Assembly: GCF_042477335.2 (NCBI RefSeq) | Contig: NC_091262.1 | Location: forward strand, 68,682,001 to 68,746,000 | Length of the DNA stretch: 64,000 nt | Source: Ovis canadensis | Taxonomy: Eukaryota; Chordata; Mammalia; Artiodactyla; Bovidae | Reading direction: 5' to 3' | Shown: positions 21,291 to 33,590 of the stretch, one piece after another | How the letters are laid out: every line of letters starts with the position of its first letter | Position numbering within the stretch: position 1 is the stretch's first letter | Notes under the pieces: model-generated | What the model was told of the DNA's origin: nothing | What the model saw: the letters and a program-made list of their open reading frames with translations, nothing else | Databases searched by the model: none | Position numbers and translations under genes: made by a program

Positions 21291-22802
21291 CATGTGTGCA
21301 GGCATGTTTCAAGAGGACCTAGTGAGTCTGGTGAAGGGTGGAGGGTGAGGACAGGAAAAGCAAGAGGTGGTTGTCCCAAGAAGCCAAAGAAAGAGTGTTT
21401 CAAGAAGCAGAGAGTGCTTACTGGAATGAGGTGCTGACAAGTCACCAAGTAACACAAAGCCTGAAAACTATCCATCAGCTTGTGACGTAAAGACCATTAT
21501 ACCCTAGTGAGAGATGTTCATAGCGTGATGGGGGTGAGGAAAAGATATTGGAGAGAGTTTAGGACTGTGTAAGAGGGGAGGAAATGGAGAAAGTGAATGT
21601 GGGCAAAGTTGGAATTGACTTTCTTTCCTTTTGCCAGGCTTTACTTTTGTTCTTTTAAAAATCATCAGTGAAGGAGGAATTTCAGTATGTGGGTAGGTAG
21701 AGGCCAGTTGAAGGGGATTTTTTCCACTGTACCTTTATTTTCTATTCAAAACCATATTCAGTAATATTTAAATGTGACCCACGTTTGTTTCAGTTCTCTG
21801 TGGATGTGAATTCATGTTTTTTCTCCCTTTTCCAAATGTTCAAGTCGACCCCATACTTCATGGGAAAAGAAATACACAGGATTTCTTACACTAGGTAATT
21901 CCTTCAAAGAGAAAGTGGAGACAGAAATTATTTATATATATGACATTGGATCTAATACCATCTAATTCCCTCATTTGAGACCTGTCATAGGCAAGACTTG
22001 CATTATTTGTAATTTTAACATGAAAGAGCAGGTTGGCATGATTTGGATAGAAATTTCTTACCGGAATTTTGGAGGGATATTACATATTCTGCTGTGGCAA
22101 TGTGAGGAATCTGTCATCTGAATAGATATGGAAAATTTTAGTTTAACTTGCTTTTGTTTTTTGTTTTTTTCCAAAGAAGTAGAGAAAACTTCTCACCAAG
22201 ATAAGATGATTTTCAGGAGAATATCAGGTATATAAAGGGCAATTTGACCAAGAGTGTCCCCCAGTAACAGCTCTTTTAAGAAGTTTGGTTGTGACGAAGA
22301 ATAGCATCTGGAAAGGTCAAAGGAGGGATTTCCCCTAAAGTTGGAGGATTGAGCATGACTAGGTGCTAGTGGGAAAGAATGAGCAGGAAGGCATTGGCTA
22401 CATGATAGAGGAAAGAGAAGGAATAATCCAGGAGCCTCAAACTCAAATGTCTAAGGGGCCAGTAGGTGACCTAAATGAATGATACAGTGGGATGTAAGAA
22501 ATGGAGAGTGGCAGAAACTGCAAGACTCTGGAGAGCACAGGCTCCTTCTAAATACTGGCCTGAGGCACAGGGGTGGCCTAGGGGTTGATGGAACTGTTCT
22601 TGATGGTGATGGCAGTATACACACAAATGTATGTCTTGATCAAAACTTGTGGAATTATAGATGAAAAAGGAAAGGTTTTACCCTCCATTTTCCCTCATTT
22701 TAAGTAAGATAAAAAGAAAAGGAAAAAACCTATATAGGTTAAGCATAAGATATGTCTGTGGGCCACAACATTGTTTTATGGCCTCTGGAATGTTTGAGAG
22801 GA

Positions 22803-23206
22803 TTGTTGTTGTCCTTCAGTCACTCGGTTGTGTCTGACTCTCTGTGACCCCATGGACTGCAGCACACCAGGCTTCCCTGTCCTTCACTATCTCCCTAAGT
22901 TTGCTCAAACTCACGTCCATTGAGTCAGTGATGCCGTCCAACCATCTCATCCTCTGTCACCTGCTTCTCCTCCTGCTCTCCGTCTTTCCCAGCATCAGGG
23001 TCTTTTCTAATGAGTCAGCTCTTTGCATCACGTGGCCAAAGTATTGGAGCTTTAGCTTCAGCATCAGTCCTTCCAATGAATATACAGGGTTGATTTCCTT
23101 TAGGATTGACTGGTTTGATTTCCTCGCTGTCCAGGGGGCTCTCAAGAGTCTTCAACACACAGTTCGAAAACATCAATCCTTTGGCGCTCAGCCTTCTTTA
23201 TGGCCC
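22803..23206 (-). mobile_element. BovB LINE 3' end, antisense
   Basis: TTGTTGTCCTTCAGTCACTC then ACCCCATGGACTGCAGCACA opens the antisense 3' end. The minus strand reads [20 protein letters not shown] and [20 protein letters not shown]. Truncated near 23206. Confidence 0.88.
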
Positions 23207-24779
23207 AAGTCTAACACTGAGAGGATAAGGCTTCTTAAAACATATGAGGAAGGGGACTCAGATGTCTGGTGGAGAGATTTGCTTCAGGTGGAGGAGGAAA
23301 ATGGTCTCCATGGTAACGGGAGGACCTGTAGTAAGGGAGTGAAAGCAAGCAGGTGTTTGTGGCAGGAATCTGAGGGATTTTGGATTTGATGACTTCAGTT
23401 TTGCCAGCGAATCAGGAAGCCCAGTCATCTGCTGACTCTGTGGTGGGAAGTGGAAAGTCACATACTGGGGAAGAGTAGGGATAGTTTGATACAGACACAG
23501 AGATTTCAAAACTGAATGAACTAGGAAAGAAATGATAGGCTTGTTAGGCAGTATTTCAAGCCCTTCTGAGGTTGGTGGTTATATTAATTAAGCTTGACTT
23601 CAGCTGTATATAACAAGAAAAACACAGCAAAATAATGCCATCTTTAAAAACATCAAAGTTTATTTCTTTCACACAGAGAGATGATGGAGGTAAGACGAGG
23701 GCTGGCACATGACTTCATCAGGGATCAGAATGACTACTTTTTGCTTCAGCAGCTTGGCTCTTGGCTTCCATCCTCAAACTTACCTTATGGTTCAAGATGT
23801 CCTCAGGGGCCACACTGGGTGGTAAGGGGCGGCTCTTCCCCTGAATCAGCTCTCTTACAGCTGCAGTCGCACAACATTTTCCCTTGTTTTCTGTAACATA
23901 GACACTCGGCCACACCTGCATATAAGGACAGCTGGGAAATACAATACTTCATGCCTGGCAGCAGTGTTTCCAACTAGATATCAGTTCTCTTACATTTTAG
24001 AGCACGGAGTTGGGAATCTCTGGCACAGTGATCTTCTCTGCCTTGCGCTTTTCTTCTCTGGTGGGGATCATCTCAGGATATGGCCATGGAGAAAAACCTG
24101 GGTGTTGGTTTTACCAGGGGCTGGAGTTTTGTCAGATGAATTGTAAAAAAAGTAATAAAATAAAAGCCCTGAGGAATAAGAATCTAGAACTGCCTTGAGA
24201 GAGTGACTAAAATTATGAACCATAGATTCTAAACTAGATTTGGAGACAGGTGAGGGCAGGTGGAAGCTGATGGGTAGAGAGAAATTAGAGGCCTGAATTA
24301 CAGACATCCTGATGCCGTGGAAGAAACGTTCCTGTGGAAGAAATTGAGTGGGCAGGAAGTTGTGGTGGGGAGGTGAATTTAGGCTGTGGACAGACAGCCG
24401 CCAATCATCATTTTAAAGAAAGGAGACGGGGTCACCACACCCTGAATCTCAAGTGAAGATCAGGCAGTGAGGAGAGTCCACCGAACCTCTTCCCCGGTTC
24501 TGTCCCTTGCACGTCTACCTCCTGCTTCTGTGTGTGTGGATCTGTAGTATTCCAAACTGAGGGTGCGCATTCAAACATTAGCTTCCGTCTCACATTCTGC
24601 ACCCTGAAGTTCACATTAGTCCCAGATCATTCTGGGACCTGTGGGACCAGGTCTAGGCTGGACAGTGTGTCAGTCTTCACTGGAGAGGCATTTCAAATAC
24701 TTTGAGGAAGGCACTCCAAAGAGCAGGGCTCTCTGAGAGCCTCACTCACCCACGTCTAAGTGTTTGAATGCGCCCTACT

Positions 24780-24935
24780 TGCCACACTCCATGCAACACA
24801 CTTGCTTCATTTGATCCTCATAAGCACTTTGTAAGGTGGATACTATCATCAAAACTGTTTTACAGATGAGAAAACTGTCCTAGAGAGACTATGTGACTTC
24901 CCTCAGGTCACCCAGTGGGGAATCCAGGCTCCGAA
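24780..24935 (-). repeat. MIR SINE, antisense
   Basis: CATTTGATCCTCATAAGCAC, TTTACAGATGAGAAAACTGT and CTTCCCTCAGGTCACCCAGT follow MIR order. Confidence 0.6.
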
Positions 24936-26320
24936 ATGTCTTCTCTTTCTACATCCCATATTATTTGCCCATGAAGGGTCTTGCCTTTTTTACTTCTACT
25001 AAAAGGGTGTGTGCTATTTCTTTGCAGGAGTACGGCACTTTGCTATTTCCTCTGGTTGCTGACTGAGTACATCTCACACCCAGTTTCTGTGACTAGGTTT
25101 TGGCCATAGGCAGAAGCCCCCTCTGATCTCTTGACAGGAATAGGAGACCCTCCCCTGGTTTGCCTCCACGGTTTCATAGCTCCTAACTCCTGTCTTAGGT
25201 CCAGGACTCCATCTGTGTCTGACAGTCCCCTGACTGTTGTCCTGGTGAGGTTCAGCTCCCATGTGCAATAAACTTGAGCAACTGCTTGAACAACTTTTAA
25301 AACCAGAGAAAGGGCCATCAAGCTTGAAGCTGGAAGGTTTATTTAGTACCTGGCAGAAAGTCAGGTTACAATCATTCTGTGTAAATCTGTGGTGATGTTA
25401 ATGATTATTCTGGTTCGAAATCTTCATTGGTTGGGACAGACTCTGGGCAAAAATCATTAGGGTAAGGTGTGGCTGTTCTCTAACCTTGGCTGACGAAACC
25501 TTGCACCTGGGCAAGAGGCCAGGTCAGAATTTAAGCACTGCTGCATGGCTAAAGTCATTGTTGCAACACTTTCACCAAGAGCCCTAAATGAGAGATGGCT
25601 TCATCTCTTGAGAGGCGTTGGCTTGGGGTTAGGCAAAAGCTTTACTGCTTTTACAGATATCTTGGTCTCAATCTGTTGATCCTCATCTTTTCCCTGACCA
25701 CCATTTATGACCCATAAATAACTATAAATAAATCAATAAAATGGAACTCCTGTGAAGGCAGAAACTCGGGATGTTCATTAGAGGGAGGGCAATGGGAAGC
25801 CCCATCTCCTTGTTAACTCTCCTGAAAGAGAGCATCTGGACAGTGTTCAGGAATGAAACAAGGTGTCTGGAGTGTCTGGTGACTTCGGCAACCTCTCAGA
25901 GCTGGGGCAGGGAAGGTGCTGAGTGTAACTGTGAATTAGAGTCCCAAGGTTCAAAACAGCAGCTGTTCCTACTCAGCCTAAAGCCAGAGAACTTCACAAA
26001 GATCCCTGCCTGAAAATGGCACTTATCTGTGATCTCAAGAAGGGGTAAGGAAGATGCCTCCCAGAAAGGTCTGGTACCAGGACAGACATCATTTTTTTCT
26101 GTATGGGTAGTTATCCCAGGATCTGCAAGTTAGTTTTTCCTCTTAACTTTTTAAAAAAATATTATACTTAGGAAATTTGTCCTGTTTTATTGATTGATTG
26201 ATTGGCTGTGCTGGGTCTCTGTTGTGTGGATTGGCTTTCTCTAGTTGTGGTGAGCAGGAGCTTCTCTTCCTTGTGGCGCGTGGTCTTCTCACTGCAGTGA
26301 CTTCTCTTGATCCAGGGCTT

Positions 26321-26452
26321 CCTAATGGCTCACCCACTCCAGTGTTCTTGCCTGGAGAATCCGAGGGACAGCGGAACCTGGTGGGCTGCCGTCGATGGGG
26401 TCGCACAGAGTTGGACACAACTGGAGTGACTTAGCAGCAGCAGCAGCAGCAA
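26321..26452 (+). mobile_element. Bov-A type SINE unit with (CAG)n tail
   Basis: CACTCCAGTGTTCTTGCCTG then GTGGGCTGCCGTCGATGGGG and GAGTGACTTAGCAG, ending in six AGC repeats (about 26433-26451), as Bov-A2 copies do. Confidence 0.82.
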
Positions 26453-26655
26453 TGTCTCAGTGGGTAAAGAATCTGCCTGCAATGCAGCAGACATAGGAGA
26501 TGTAGGTTTGATCCCTGGCTTGGGAAGAGCCCCTGGAGAAGGAAGTGGCAACCCGCTCCAGTATTCTTGTTGGAAAACCCCATGGACAGAGGAGCCTGGC
26601 AGGCCACAGTCCAAAGTGCTGCAAAGAGTCAGACATGACTAAGCACACAGGCACG
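26453..26655 (+). mobile_element. Bov-tA SINE
   Basis: GGGTAAAGAATCTGCCTGCA, GGAGATGTAGGTTTGATCCC, AGTATTCTTGTTGGAAAACC and a tail TGACTAAGCACAC. It follows the Bov-A unit inside the CHR element. Confidence 0.85.
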
Positions 26656-26842
26656 TTGTCTCTTGGTCCAGAGCACAGCTCTAGAGCACCTGGGCTCAGT
26701 AATTGTGGCATATGAGCTTAGTTGCTCTGTGGCATGTGGGATCTTCCCTGACCAGGGATCAAACCCACGTCCCCTGTGTTGGCAGGTGGGTTCTTAACTA
26801 CTGGACCACTAGGAAAGTCCTTTAAATTTTTTTAAAACTAGT

Positions 26843-26972
26843 TTTATTTATTTTTTATTTTTTGGCTGTGTTGCACAACATGCGGGACCTTAGTTCCCCA
26901 ACAAAGGCTGAACCCATGCCCCTTGCATTGGAAGCATGGAGTTCCAACCACTGGACAGCCAAGGAAGTCCCC
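26843..26972 (-). mobile_element. CHR-type SINE, antisense
   Basis: A T/A-rich start is followed by TTTGGCTGTGTTGCACAACA, GGGACCTTAGTTCCCCAAC and CCACTGGACAGCCAAGGAAG. It is a second antisense CHR copy next to the interrupted one. Confidence 0.8.
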
Positions 26973-27766
26973 TACTCCTAACTTTTGACCTATGTAGCAA
27001 ATAAGGTAATAGATATGAAATGAGGAGCTAAAATGAGTCTGGTTTCTAAGGTATCTGATGGAACAAAACCAAAATTTCTGGATGAGAGAGAATTGACTTC
27101 CAGGCTAACTCACTCCCCAGCACTTGTCCTAAAACTTGGCCATCCCAGTTGGTTTTCTTCAAGTTATGACATACAGACTGGGCACTTGGGGCAGCTGCCT
27201 GCATCCATAAGCCCCAGGAAATACCATGCATTTCCATCATAGTGTCACGCTTGGCTATTTGTTCTGGACAAAAGGACTTTGGTTCCCCCTTGATGGCTTG
27301 TATTCGGCTGCTGCAACAGAAACCAATGTCTCGGTTGTTTGACTTCACTGTGGCATGAAATCATGGGCCTATTAAAGGAGTAGAGACAGTGAAGGGTTAT
27401 GTAAGGTTTAAATCTCAAAGTCAACAGAAGTGGATTTCAGGTTGCTGGGCTGACAATGCCAAGAAGGGAGTTTTGGCATTTCAGGGGCAGGGTTGATGCT
27501 GCCTGTGCAGCCTGTCTAACCAGCAGCACATTGTCAGAGGCACTGCTGTCAAGCACCAGCGCAATTATTCCAGTTTGGATCTGGAAAGCATCAAAGGCAT
27601 GTTGTGGTGGTAGTGGTTCTTACCAGGCAGATTAGTTCAGTGGTATGGGATTCAGTCCAAGCCTTGGAACTATCCAGAGACTGGATTACTGCAGGATTCT
27701 CAAACTTGTGTTTGAATCTATCTCTACCATTAGCCTGTGTCCGTGAACAAATTACATCCTGGGATT

Positions 27767-27989
27767 GGGACTTCCCCTGGTGGTCCAGTGGCTAAGACTC
27801 TGCTGTCCAATGCAGGGGACATGTGTTTGACCCTTGGTCAGTGAATTAAGATCCCACATGCCGTGGGGCAACTGAGCCCCTGCACCTCAATTAGAGAGCC
27901 TGTGTGCCACAAATTACAGGGCCCGTGTGCCGCAACGCAAGATCCCACATGCTGCAGCTAAGCCCAGGAGCCGCCAATAAATAAATAAG
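27767..27989 (+). mobile_element. CHR-type SINE, sense
   Basis: GGGACTTCCCCTGGTGGTCC, AATGCAGGGGACATGTGTTT, AATTAAGATCCCACATGCCG and a tail (AATA)n. Full length. Confidence 0.87.
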
Positions 27990-28009
27990 ACTCTGACACT
28001 CCTGCTTTA

Positions 28010-28190
28010 ATGTGTTACCACCTATAGCTGTGCCTTAGCCTCTCTGTACCTCAATTTCCTCATCTTTAAAATAGGAAAAATAAACATGAACTCCTCATAG
28101 AGTTGCTGTGATAAATAGTTTTCAGCATACTGCCAGCACACTGTAAGTGCTTGATTCAGTTCTGCTACTGATTTTATTATTACCAATAGT
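28010..28190 (+). repeat. MIR SINE
   Basis: TTAGCCTCTCTGTACCTCAA, TTTCCTCATCTTTAAAATAG and ACACTGTAAGTGCTTGATTC occur in MIR order. Confidence 0.6.
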
Positions 28191-28270
28191 CTAGGATGTG
28201 TTCCTTCCCATCTATTTTTATTGTAAATGCTCTATTTTAAGCTCTGTCAATTTTGGCCTGGGTTACATAT

Positions 28271-30291
28271 TGTTGTTCACTCGCTAAGTCACCTGGCTTC
28301 CCAGGTAGTGCTAGTGCTAAAGAACCTGTCAATGCAGGAGACATTGGAGATGTGGGTTCAGTCCCTGGGTCAGGAAGACCCCCTGGAGGAGGAAATGGCA
28401 ACCCATTCCAGGATTCTTGCCTGGAGAATCCCACAGACGGAGAAACCTGGTGAGCTACGGTCCATAGGGTCACAAAGAGTCAGACACGACCAATGTGCTG
28501 CAGCACAATCACTAGTCACGTCTGACTCTTTTTGACCCCATGACCTGCAGCACACCAGGCCTCTCTGTCCATCATTATCTCCCTGAGTTTGCTCAAACTC
28601 ATGTCCACTGAGTCAGTGATACCATCCAACCATCCATCCTCTGTCACCCCATTCTATCTTGCCCTCAATTTTCCCCAGCATCAGGGTCTTTTCCACTGAG
28701 TCAGCTCTTCACATCAGGTGGCCAAAGTACTAGAGCTTCAGCATCAGTCCTTCCAATGAATATTCAGGGTTGAGTTCCTTTAGGACTGACTGGTTTGATC
28801 TCCTTGCTTTCCAAGGGACTCTCAAGGGTCTTCTTCAGGACCACAGTTCAAAAGCATCAATTCTTCAGCTCTCAGCCTTCTTTATGGTCCAACTCTCACA
28901 TCCATTCATTACTACCAGAAAAACCATAGCTTTAACTAGACGGACCTTTGTTGGCAAAGTGATGTTTTTGCTTTTTAATACACTATCTGGGTTTGTCGCA
29001 GCTTTTCCTCCAAGAAGAAACCATTTTTTACTTTCGTGGTTGCAGTCACCATCCACAGCGATTTTGGAGCCCAAGAAAATAAAATCTGTCCCTGTTTTCA
29101 CTTTTTTCCGTCTATTTGCCATGAAGTGATAGGACTGGATGCCATGATCTTCATTTTATGAATGTTGAGTTTTAAGCCAGCTTTTCCACTCTCTTCTTGC
29201 ACCTTCATCAAGAGGCTCTTTAGTTCCTCTTCACTTTCTGCCATTGAAGTGGTATCATCTGCATATCTGAGGTTGTTGATATTTCTCCCAGCCATCTTGA
29301 TTCCAGCTTGTGAGTCATCCAACCCAGCATTTTGTACAATGTACTCTGCGTATATAAGCAGAGTGACAATATACAGCCTTGACATACTCCTTTCTCAATT
29401 TTAAACCAGTCTATTGTTCCATGTCCAGTTCTAACTATTGCTTCTTGTCCTGCATATAGGTTTCTCAGGAGACAGGTAAGGTCATTTGGTATTCCCATCT
29501 CTTTAAGAATGTTCCACAGTTTGTTGTGATCCACACAGTCAAAGGCTTTAGCACAGTCATAGTCAATGAAGCAGAAGATGTTTTTTGGGAATTCTCTTGC
29601 TTTTTCTATAATCCAGCAGATGTTGGCAATTTGTTCTCTGGCTCTTCTGCCTTTTCTCCATCCAGTTTGTACATCTGGAAGTTCTCAGTTCACATACTGG
29701 TGAAGCCTAGCTTGAAGGATTTTGAGCAATATCTTGATGGCATGTGAAATGAGTGCATTTGTACAGTAATTTGAACATTCTTTGGCATTGCTTTTCTTTG
29801 GGATTGGAATGAAAACTGACCTTTTCCAGTCCTGTGGCCACTGCTGAATTTTCCACATTTGCTGGCATAAAGAGTGCAGCACTTTAACCACATCATTTTT
29901 TAAGATTTTAAACAGTTCAAATTGAATTCCATCATCTCCATTAACTTTGTTCTTAGTAATGCTTCCTAAGGCCCACTTGACTTCATACTCTAGGATGTCT
30001 GGCTCTAGGTGAGTGACCACATCATTGTGTTTAACCATGTGGTTAACATGGTTAACATCATCGTGGGTCATTAAGAGCTTTTTCGTAGAGTTCTTCTGTG
30101 TATTTTTGGCACCTTTTCTTAATCTCTTCTACTTCTTTTAGGTCCTAGCCATTTTTGTCATTTATTGTGCCTATCTTTGTATGAAATGTTCCCTCAGTAA
30201 CTCCAATTTTCTTGAATAGATCTCTAGTCTTTCCCATTCCATTGTTTTCCTCTATTTCTTTGTATTGTTCATTTAGGAAGACTTTCCTATT
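28271..30291 (-). mobile_element. BovB LINE, antisense, interrupted by Bov-tA
   Basis: The antisense 3' end starts TGTTGTTCACTCGCTAAGTC, is interrupted at 28293-28511, and resumes GTCTGACTC. The minus strand has broken ORF2 frames: SNYCTNALISHAIKILLKIL (RT), [20 protein letters not shown] (catalytic YADD) and [20 protein letters not shown]. It reaches into the region 5' of the RT, about 1.8 kb in all. The next BovB begins at once at 30292. Confidence 0.9.
28293..28511 (+). mobile_element. Bov-tA SINE inserted in BovB
   Basis: CTGGCTTCCCAGGTAGTGCT, GAGATGTGGGTTCAGTCCCT, GGATTCTTGCCTGGAGAATC and CAGACACGACCAATGTGC. The flanks CTAAGTCAC (28284-28292) and CTAGTCAC (28512-28519) look like one target site duplicated and later changed by one base. 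The opposite-strand BovB reads on across it. Confidence 0.83.
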
Positions 30292-30941
30292 CAGTTCAGT
30301 TCAGTTCAGTCACTCAGTCGTGTTTGACTCTTTGCGACCCCATGAATCACAGCACATCAGGCCTCCCTGTCCATCACCATCTCCCAGAGTTCACTCAGAC
30401 TCACGTCCATTGAGTCAGTGATGCCATCCAGCCATTTCATCCTCTGTCGTCCCCTTCTCCTCCTGCCCCCAATCCCTCCCAGCATCAAAGTCTTTTCCAA
30501 TGAGTCAACTCTTCGCATGAGGTGGCCAAACTACTGGAGTTTCAGCTTTAGCATCATTCCTTCCAAAGAAATCCCAGGGCTGATCTCCTTCACAATGGAC
30601 TGGTTGGATCTCCTTGCAGTCCAAGGGACTCTCAAGAGTCTTCTCCAACACCATAGTTCAAAAGCATCAATCACCATCTGCAGTGATTTTGGAGCCCCCC
30701 AAAAATAAAGTCTGACACTGTTTCCACTGTTTCCCCATCTATTTCCTATGAAGTGATGGGACCAGATGCCATGATCTTCGTTTTCTGAATGTTGAGCTTT
30801 AAGCCAACTTTTTCACTCTCCTCTTTCACTTTCATCAAGAGGCTTTTTAGTTCCTCTTCACTTTCTGCCATAAGGGTGGTGTCATCTGCCTGTCTGAGGT
30901 TATTGATATTTCTCCCGGCAATCTTGAGTCCAGCTTGTGTT

Positions 30942-32283
30942 TCTTCCTGCCAGGAGCCAGTATGGGAGATCCCACCCATGACAAAGGTCATGAGGAAGAG
31001 GCCTGACAGGCAAAGATGAGTCAGGACTTGAGGGACCCTCTGGACCTGCTTGAGCATCTACCCCAAAACCAGAATCTGTCTGTCTTACTATTTTATGACT
31101 TTCACCAACTCCTCTGACATTAACAGGGGGCTATTCCTGGCCACCTTTCTCTGAAAAAAGTTCACTTAGAGCTCCAGTTAATAGTCTCCTGCATGTATAA
31201 GGAGTGTCTCAGCTCAGACCCCTCTGATGCCTCTCTAACTTGCCTGACAGGTTTACCGGGACTTTTACAACTACGCATGTGATTGTTCACAGCCTCCCAA
31301 CTGCGAGAGGCACAGGAAGCTTAAAATACCTTAAAGATACAGAGCCTTTTAAAGAGCTAAGAATTATATTGGTGAAGGGTTTCATTGTTGAGTTAATGAT
31401 TGCTGCCAGGCCTCCATATCCTTTATCTTTTAGGCACCTGGGAGGATATTCATCAATGTAATTGGGATGTAGAAAAAGGAATATAGTAGTTTTGATGTTG
31501 GCAATACTAGACTTTTGAGTTAATGAATTTTCTCTTTGTTATAAATCACTGTACTCCTCTTTCTTTGTTATACATCATTATATCCTTGCTATGTAAGAAT
31601 GTAACTTTATTTAGTGCTTTCTGAGAGTGGCACCAGACTTTGGAAAGAACAACACTTTTAGGGCAAATAAGTTTTCTGGTTGATGGACCGTTATCAGAAA
31701 AGGGTCATAAAATGCTAACAGGCCTCCTGGCCAGAAGATGATGTAAATCACCTAAGACCTATGCATACAGATAGGTATGCAGAAAGAAAGCCTGGTCTCG
31801 ATAAGAGTCAGAGCTGCTGACCCTGCATGACTCTGTTTCTTACATTTATCTCTATGTACAACCCAAAGCATAAAAGCTTCCCTGAAAAATAAAGTGACGG
31901 GCCAGTTCCACGAAAGCCTGGTTCCCCCGTGTCAATTCTTTGTTTCTTTTTTCTCTCTTACTCTCTTTTTTAGGCTGATCCCTTGGGGCGCAGGGGTCTT
32001 CCATGTTCACTTCTCTTCCTGGGCTTCTAAGACCCACGCAAGAGGGAGCCCAAGGTGGGGCACCCTCCACTATTCAAGCGGGCGCCTATGCCCTACGTGA
32101 ATGGCGTAAGTCCCTTGTCTTGGGACTTTATTGGCTTTCTATGTAAACCAAGGAATATCAGCCTTTTTCTCTCCTCTATTTTCTTAACTGCAAAATTCTT
32201 TCCTTATCTCTCTATCTCTCTTGCCACAATGTCCACACTTCAGATACCCTGGATCCAACCGGGGCTGGTCCCCGGTATCTTCC
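30942..32283 (+). repeat. 6-bp target-site duplication flanking the solo LTR
   Basis: TCTTCC occurs at 30942-30947 directly before the LTR and at 32278-32283 directly after it. Deleting 30948-32283 restores the uninterrupted BovB phrase GTTTCTTCCAGTCCAG. Confidence 0.9.
30948..32277 (+). mobile_element. Solo LTR of a class II (ERV2/ERVK-like) endogenous retrovirus
   Basis: The element is 1330 bp. It starts TGCCAGGAGCCAGTATGGGA and ends GGGGCTGGTCCCCGGTA (CA expected; T for C is the one terminal change). A TATA-like CATAAAAG (about 31870) is followed by a polyadenylation signal AATAAAGTGACGGGCC (about 31887), so transcription would run left to right. The 6-bp duplication TCTTCC on both sides is typical of class II retroviruses. 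No second LTR, primer-binding site or gag/pol sequence is present, so recombination has removed the provirus body. A short open frame at 30746-31057 crosses the LTR/BovB joint by chance. Confidence 0.88.
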
Positions 32284-33590
32284 AGTCCAGTGTTTCTCAT
32301 GATGTACTCTGCATATAAGTTAAATAAACAGGGTGACAATATACAGACTTGATGTACTCTTTTTCCTATTTGAAACCTTTTCCTATTTGAAACCAGTCCT
32401 ATTACTCCCTGCTATTCTCTGGAAGTCTGCATTCAGTTGGGTATATCTTTCTCTTTCCTTTGCCTTTCACTTCTCTTTTCTCAGATATTTGTAAGGCCTT
32501 CTCAGACAACCACTTTTCTTCTTGCATTTCTTTTTCTTGGGGATGGCTTTCATCATCATCCCCTATACAATGTTATAAATCTCTGTCCGTAGTTCTTCAG
32601 GCACTCTGTCTACCAGATCTAGTCCCTTGAATCTATTTATCACCTCCACTATATAATCATAAGGGGTTTGATTTAGGTCATAACTGAATGGCCTAGTGGT
32701 TTTCCCTACTTTCTTCAATTTAAGTTGGAATTTTGCAATAAGGAACTGGTTATCTGAGCCACAGTCAGCTCCAGGTCTTGTTTTTGCTGACTGTATAGAG
32801 CTTCTCCATCTTCGGCTACAAAGAATATAATCTATCTGATTTTAGTACTGACATCTGGTGACATCCATGTGTAGAGTCATCTGTTGTGTTGTTGGAAGAC
32901 AGTGTTTTCTATGACCAGTGCATTCTCTTGGCAAAACTCCGTTAGATTTTGCCCAGGTTCATTTTGTACTCCAAGGCCAAACTTGCTTGTTATTCCAGGT
33001 ATCTCTTGCCTTCTTACTTTTGCATTCCAGTCCCCTGTGGTGAAAAGGACATCTTTATTTTGGTGTTAGTTCTAGAAGGTCTTGTAGGTCTTCACAGAAC
33101 CATTCAACTTCAGCTTCTTCAGCATTATAAGTTGGGGAATAGACTTGGATTACTGTGATGCTGAATGGTTTGCCTTGGAAAAGAACAGAGATCCTTCTGT
33201 CATTTTTTAAATTGCCACTAAGTACTGCATTTTGGACTCTTTTGTTGACTATGAGGGCTACTCCATTTCTTTTAAGGGATTCTTTCCACAGTAGTAGATA
33301 TATTGGTCATCTGATACTGGTGTCTTATTTTATCCTGCTTCCAGATTTCCCTGTCTTTTCCTGGTTCAGGATGAGAGGACACTAATTCAAGCTGCCAATG
33401 AATGCACATTTGCTGTGCTCCCCAGGTTTATATTTTGTCTCTCTTCTGCCTTGGGTAAGAGCACTTTGCTTCTTCACCTGCACATTCTTTTCCTCAGGTC
33501 TCCTGAGAGTTGATTTTATAGACCATATCTCATCTTGTAAAAAGCAACATGAATAATACCATATATCTTAGTTTCACAATCTTAGTAACC

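Larger units (their letters stand above)
26186..26822 (-). mobile_element. CHR-type SINE, antisense, split by two younger SINEs
   Basis: The left part (26186-26320) opens with (ATTG)n and reads TAGTTGTGGTGAGCAGGAGC. The right part (26656-26822) reads TTAGTTGCTCTGTGGCATGT, GATCTTCCCTGACCAGGGAT and ACTGGACCACTAGGAAAGTC. The parts are consecutive in the antisense CHR consensus and are separated by the Bov-A and Bov-tA units at 26321-26655. Confidence 0.75.
30292..33385 (-). mobile_element. BovB LINE, antisense, split by a solo LTR
   Basis: It opens with (AGTTC)n and the [17 protein letters not shown] 3' end. It continues to the RT region at 30941, is interrupted by the LTR at 30948-32277, and resumes at 32284 with AGTCCAGTGTTTCTCATGAT. 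After about 32400 an internal deletion leads to the more 5' endonuclease region (TTATCTGAGCCACAGTCAGC, CATTCCAGTCCCCTGTGGTG) up to about 33385. A 17-bp tandem duplication lies at 32361-32394. In the RT motif the usual Y-A-D-D reads Q-A-D-D. Confidence 0.87.

Noticed and set aside
22479..22664. Short plus-strand frames in the unassigned intergenic stretch 21290-22800
   Set aside because: They are under 65 codons, have no recognisable domain, and show no consistent splice sites or conservation clue.
30746..31057. 103-codon minus-strand frame fusing LTR and BovB sequence
   Set aside because: It crosses the LTR insertion point by chance. The left part is BovB RT, the right part is non-coding LTR.
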